Positions 6,479 to 9,196 of a stretch of 9,196 bases of DNA are shown piece by piece. The number at the start of each line of letters is the position of its first letter. Within the stretch, counting starts at the first letter, position 1. This DNA is from Betaproteobacteria bacterium (GTDB lineage Bacteria > Pseudomonadota > Gammaproteobacteria > Burkholderiales > Burkholderiaceae_C): positions 1-9,196 of the forward strand of contig JANXLW010000433.1 in NCBI GenBank assembly GCA_025354965.1. Direction: 5' to 3'. The position numbers and the translations under genes were made by a program. The notes below the pieces were generated by a model that was not told the DNA's origin, did no database searches, and saw only the letters and a list, made by a program, of their open reading frames with translations.

Positions 6479-9167
6479 GGCCAACGGCCCAGCCACCGTG
6501 ATCCGGCGTGCCGACTACACCCCGCCGGCGTTCTGGATCGACACGGTCAACCTGACCTTCGATCTGGACCCGGTGAAGACTCGCGTGCTCAACAAAATGA
6601 CGCTGCGCCGCAATATCAATGTTGCGCCACAGCCTTTGAAGCTGGTAGGCGAAGAGCTCAACCTGGCGCGTGTCCTGGTCAACGGCCAGGGCGCTTCATT
6701 CAAGATGGACGGTACCCAGCTCGTATTGGACAACCTGCCGGATGAGGGTTCATTTGAGCTGGAAATTTTTACCACCTGCGTACCCATCAAGAACACCAAA
6801 TTGATGGGCTTGTATGTCAGCAACGAGTCCTTCTTTACGCAGTGTGAAGCCGAGGGTTTCCGGCGCATCACTTATTTTCTGGATCGCCCCGATGTCATGG
6901 CCAGTTACAGCGTGACGCTGCGGGCCGACAAGCAAAAATACCCGGTACTGCTGTCCAACGGCAACCTGGTCGACTCGGGCGCGCTAGATGGTGTTGGCAA
7001 CGAAGGGCGTCACTATGCCACCTGGGTTGATCCGCACAAAAAACCGTCCTACTTGTTCGCGCTGGTGGCCGGCCAGCTGGTATGCCGCGAACAACGCATC
7101 ACCTCGCGCGCCGGCAGTGATCATTTGCTGCAAGTCTACGTGCGCCCGGGCGATCTGGACAAAACCGAACACGCCATGAATTCGCTGATGGCATCGGTGA
7201 TTTGGGACGAGGCCCGCTTTGGTCTGGCACTTGATCTGGAGCGCTTCATGATTGTTGCGACCAGCGACTTCAACATGGGCGCCATGGAGAACAAGGGTCT
7301 CAACATCTTCAATACCAAGTTCGTGCTGGCGAGCCAGAACACAGCCACCGATACCGACTATTCCAACATCGAGAGGGTGGTCGGTCACGAGTATTTTCAC
7401 AACTGGACCGGCAACCGGGTCACTTGCCGGGACTGGTTCCAGCTAAGCCTGAAAGAAGGCCTGACAGTCTTTCGTGACCAGGAGTTTTCACAGGACTTGT
7501 GCAGCGCGGTGTCAGCCCGTGCCGTCAAACGCATCGCCGACGTGCGCCTGCTGCGCACCGCCCAGTTTGCCGAAGACGCCGGCCCGATGGCACATCCCGT
7601 GCGGCCCGACAGCTACATCGAGATCAACAACTTCTACACCGTTACCGTCTACGAAAAGGGCGCCGAGCTGGTGCGCATGATGCAGACGCTGGTCGGTCGC
7701 GAAGGCTTTGCCAAAGGCATGACGCTGTACTTTGCGCGTCATGATGGCCAAGCCGTGACCTGTGATGATTTCGCCCAAAGCATTGCGGACGCGAACCCTG
7801 ATTCGGCGCTGGCCCGGCTGCTGCCGCAGTTCAAGCGCTGGTATAGCCAGGCAGGCACCCCGCGCCTGACCGCAGTTGGGCTTTACGATGCGTCAACCCG
7901 CAGCTACACGCTGAACGTCAGTCAAAGCTGTGGCGCGACGCCCGGTCAGGTGGTTAAAGAGCCTTTTGTAATTCCGGTGAGCCTGGGACTGGTCGGTAGC
8001 AGCGGCGCCGCCCTGCCCTTGCAGTTGCAGGGCAGCACTGAACCCTGCGTTGGCGACCACCTGCTTGTGATGAGAGAACAGCACGAATCCACTACTTTCG
8101 TCAATGTCGACGAGGAACCAGTGCCCTCCATCCTGCGCGGCTTTAGCGCCCCGGTGGTGCTTGATTTTGACTACACCGACGCGCAATTGCAAACACTGCT
8201 GGCCTTTGACCCTGACCCCTTCAACCGCTGGGAAGCCGGACAAAGACTGGCACTGCGATGCGCAATCAAAGCCATCCAGGACACTTCACCAGTGCCTGCG
8301 ACTGGCCTGCTCGATGCAGCCTATATCGATGCGATGCGTCGCGTTGTGCGTCATCCAACACTGGATGCCGCATTCAAGGAACTGGTGCTCACCCTGCCGT
8401 CAGAGATTTACATTGCCGAGCAACTCGACATCGTGGATCCGCAGCGTATTCATGCCGCGCGCGAAGCGATGCGCTCGCAATTGGCAACGGCACTGTTCGA
8501 CGACTGGCAGTGGGCCTTTGAAGCTCATCGCGAGAACGGCAGCTATCAACCGGATCCAGTGTCTGCCGGTCGCCGCGCCCTGTCTGGCATGGCCCTGGGT
8601 CAACTGTGTCTGGCAACGCAAGACAGTGTTTGGCCGGGCAAGGCCTACCAGCGATTCAAGGATGCCGGCAATATGACCGACCGAATCAGCGCATTGGGTG
8701 CTCTGCTGGCCTGTGGTCACGAGCTTGGTAATGCGGCATTGGCGCATTTTTACCAGCAGTTTAAAAACGATGATCTGGCACTCGACAAATGGTTTGCATT
8801 GCAAGCCGGCGCTTGTGACCGGGGCGGTCAGGTACTGGCGACTGTTCGTCAGTTGATGACTCACCCCGATTTCAGCATCCGCAATCCGAACCGGGCGCGC
8901 AGCGTTATCTTCAGCTATTGCAACGGCAACCCTGGTGCCTTCCATCGCACCGACGCGGCAGGTTACGTATTCTGGAGTGAACGCGTGATGGAGCTCGACG
9001 CCATCAACCCGCAAGTGGCTGCCAGATTGGCACGCGCACTGGACCGCTGGAAAATATGGGTGCAACCCTACCGCAGCGCAGCCCGTGAAGCCCTGGCACG
9101 CGTCGCCGCCAAAACCGACTTGAGCAACGACGTGCGCGAAGTGATCAGCCGCGCCCTGGCCGACTGA
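6462..9167 (+). CDS. pepN: Aminopeptidase N, M1 zinc metallopeptidase
   Basis: A 901-residue cytoplasmic aminopeptidase (E. coli PepN 870) that removes N-terminal residues in the late steps of peptide degradation. Visible catalytic features: Glu129 in TQCEAEGFRRITYFLDRPDV, matching the Glu that binds the substrate amino terminus; exopeptidase motif GAMEN at 273-277; zinc motif HEYFH at 309-313 with the third ligand Glu332 after 18 residues (LSLKEGLTVFRD); and the transition-state Tyr397 in VTVYEKGAE. The N-terminal beta domain, thermolysin-like centre, small beta domain (about 460-560) and long helical C-terminal region are all present without interruption. GGAGA (6451-6455) lies 6 bases before the ATG, inside the end of the HAD gene, so ribosomes ending the HAD frame could reinitiate. 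The first five residues are encoded in the overlap. Stop TGA at 9165-9167; no terminator is visible in the 29 bases left. Confidence 0.97.
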   Translation: MLQLTEANGPATVIRRADYTPPAFWIDTVNLTFDLDPVKTRVLNKMTLRRNINVAPQPLKLVGEELNLARVLVNGQGASFKMDGTQLVLDNLPDEGSFELEIFTTCVPIKNTKLMGLYVSNESFFTQCEAEGFRRITYFLDRPDVMASYSVTLRADKQKYPVLLSNGNLVDSGALDGVGNEGRHYATWVDPHKKPSYLFALVAGQLVCREQRITSRAGSDHLLQVYVRPGDLDKTEHAMNSLMASVIWDEARFGLALDLERFMIVATSDFNMGAMENKGLNIFNTKFVLASQNTATDTDYSNIERVVGHEYFHNWTGNRVTCRDWFQLSLKEGLTVFRDQEFSQDLCSAVSARAVKRIADVRLLRTAQFAEDAGPMAHPVRPDSYIEINNFYTVTVYEKGAELVRMMQTLVGREGFAKGMTLYFARHDGQAVTCDDFAQSIADANPDSALARLLPQFKRWYSQAGTPRLTAVGLYDASTRSYTLNVSQSCGATPGQVVKEPFVIPVSLGLVGSSGAALPLQLQGSTEPCVGDHLLVMREQHESTTFVNVDEEPVPSILRGFSAPVVLDFDYTDAQLQTLLAFDPDPFNRWEAGQRLALRCAIKAIQDTSPVPATGLLDAAYIDAMRRVVRHPTLDAAFKELVLTLPSEIYIAEQLDIVDPQRIHAAREAMRSQLATALFDDWQWAFEAHRENGSYQPDPVSAGRRALSGMALGQLCLATQDSVWPGKAYQRFKDAGNMTDRISALGALLACGHELGNAALAHFYQQFKNDDLALDKWFALQAGACDRGGQVLATVRQLMTHPDFSIRNPNRARSVIFSYCNGNPGAFHRTDAAGYVFWSERVMELDAINPQVAARLARALDRWKIWVQPYRSAAREALARVAAKTDLSNDVREVISRALAD

Positions 9168-9178
9168 TTGGCGCGGGC

Positions 9179-9184
9179 TATAAT
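9179..9184 (+). promoter_or_regulatory. Perfect TATAAT, possible -10 box of the next gene
   Basis: TATAAT occurs 12 bases after the pepN stop in GC-rich surroundings. At a 17-base spacing the -35 would be CTGGCC (9156-9161), a poor match lying inside pepN. The sequence ends 12 bases later, so +1 would be near 9191 and no downstream gene can be seen. A weak-35 promoter is possible; chance is not excluded. Confidence 0.35.
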
Positions 9185-9196
9185 CCGCCGCTGACA

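Noticed and set aside
8013..8035. Seven-base inverted repeat CTGCCCT/AGGGCAG inside pepN.
   Set aside because: It falls in coding sequence for a Leu-Gln-rich stretch (LPLQLQG) and is best explained by codon choice there.
8400..9065. A 221-codon minus-strand open frame within pepN.
   Set aside because: Antisense shadow of the PepN C-terminal region, with no independent coding signal.
1..9196. Mobile elements, CRISPR repeats, tRNA/rRNA genes, defence or toxin-antitoxin modules.
   Set aside because: None was seen on either strand; almost all of the window is explained by seven conserved genes.

Overview
This 9.2 kb chromosomal stretch looks like a betaproteobacterium, most likely of the Comamonadaceae (Rhodoferax/Polaromonas type). 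That placement is an inference from moderately high GC content, gene content and protein wording (PlsY, RF2, PepN). No rRNA or other taxonomic marker is present. The window is mostly housekeeping and metabolic genes. I see no transposase, integrase, CRISPR array, phage gene, toxin-antitoxin pair, tRNA or rRNA.

Left block, minus strand (1-3636): read in transcription order, this holds an AMP-forming acyl-CoA synthetase, a Tas-type aldo/keto reductase, the Cys-tRNA(Pro) deacylase YbaK, and the first 49 codons of the membrane acyltransferase PlsY, which runs off the left edge. The spacings (65, 18 and 82 bases) allow one transcription unit. The two lipid-related genes (acyl activation, phosphatidic acid synthesis) flank a redox enzyme and a translation quality-control enzyme.

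Divergent junction (about 3620-3670): the acyl-CoA synthetase and a plus-strand alpha/beta hydrolase start head to head with only 13-25 bases between start codons. This small space holds a strong Shine-Dalgarno for the synthetase, a sigma70-like promoter (CTGACA-N17-TATGAT) pointing at the hydrolase, and an imperfect dyad over the predicted transcription start. The hydrolase has no Shine-Dalgarno. The promoter geometry puts +1 on or next to its third in-frame ATG, so a leaderless mRNA is plausible. This junction is the most interesting untested structure in the window.

Right block, plus strand (4561-9167): prfB (peptide release factor 2) carries the classic autoregulatory +1 programmed frameshift, with an in-frame TGA after 27 codons. 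It overlaps by one base a HAD-family phosphatase/phosphomutase, which overlaps by 17 bases pepN (M1 aminopeptidase N). The overlaps indicate a translationally coupled operon linking termination, small-molecule phosphate chemistry and peptide turnover. A perfect TATAAT just before the right edge may be the -10 of the next gene.

I found no convincing new multi-gene system. The findings below concern gene-expression architecture and are ranked accordingly.
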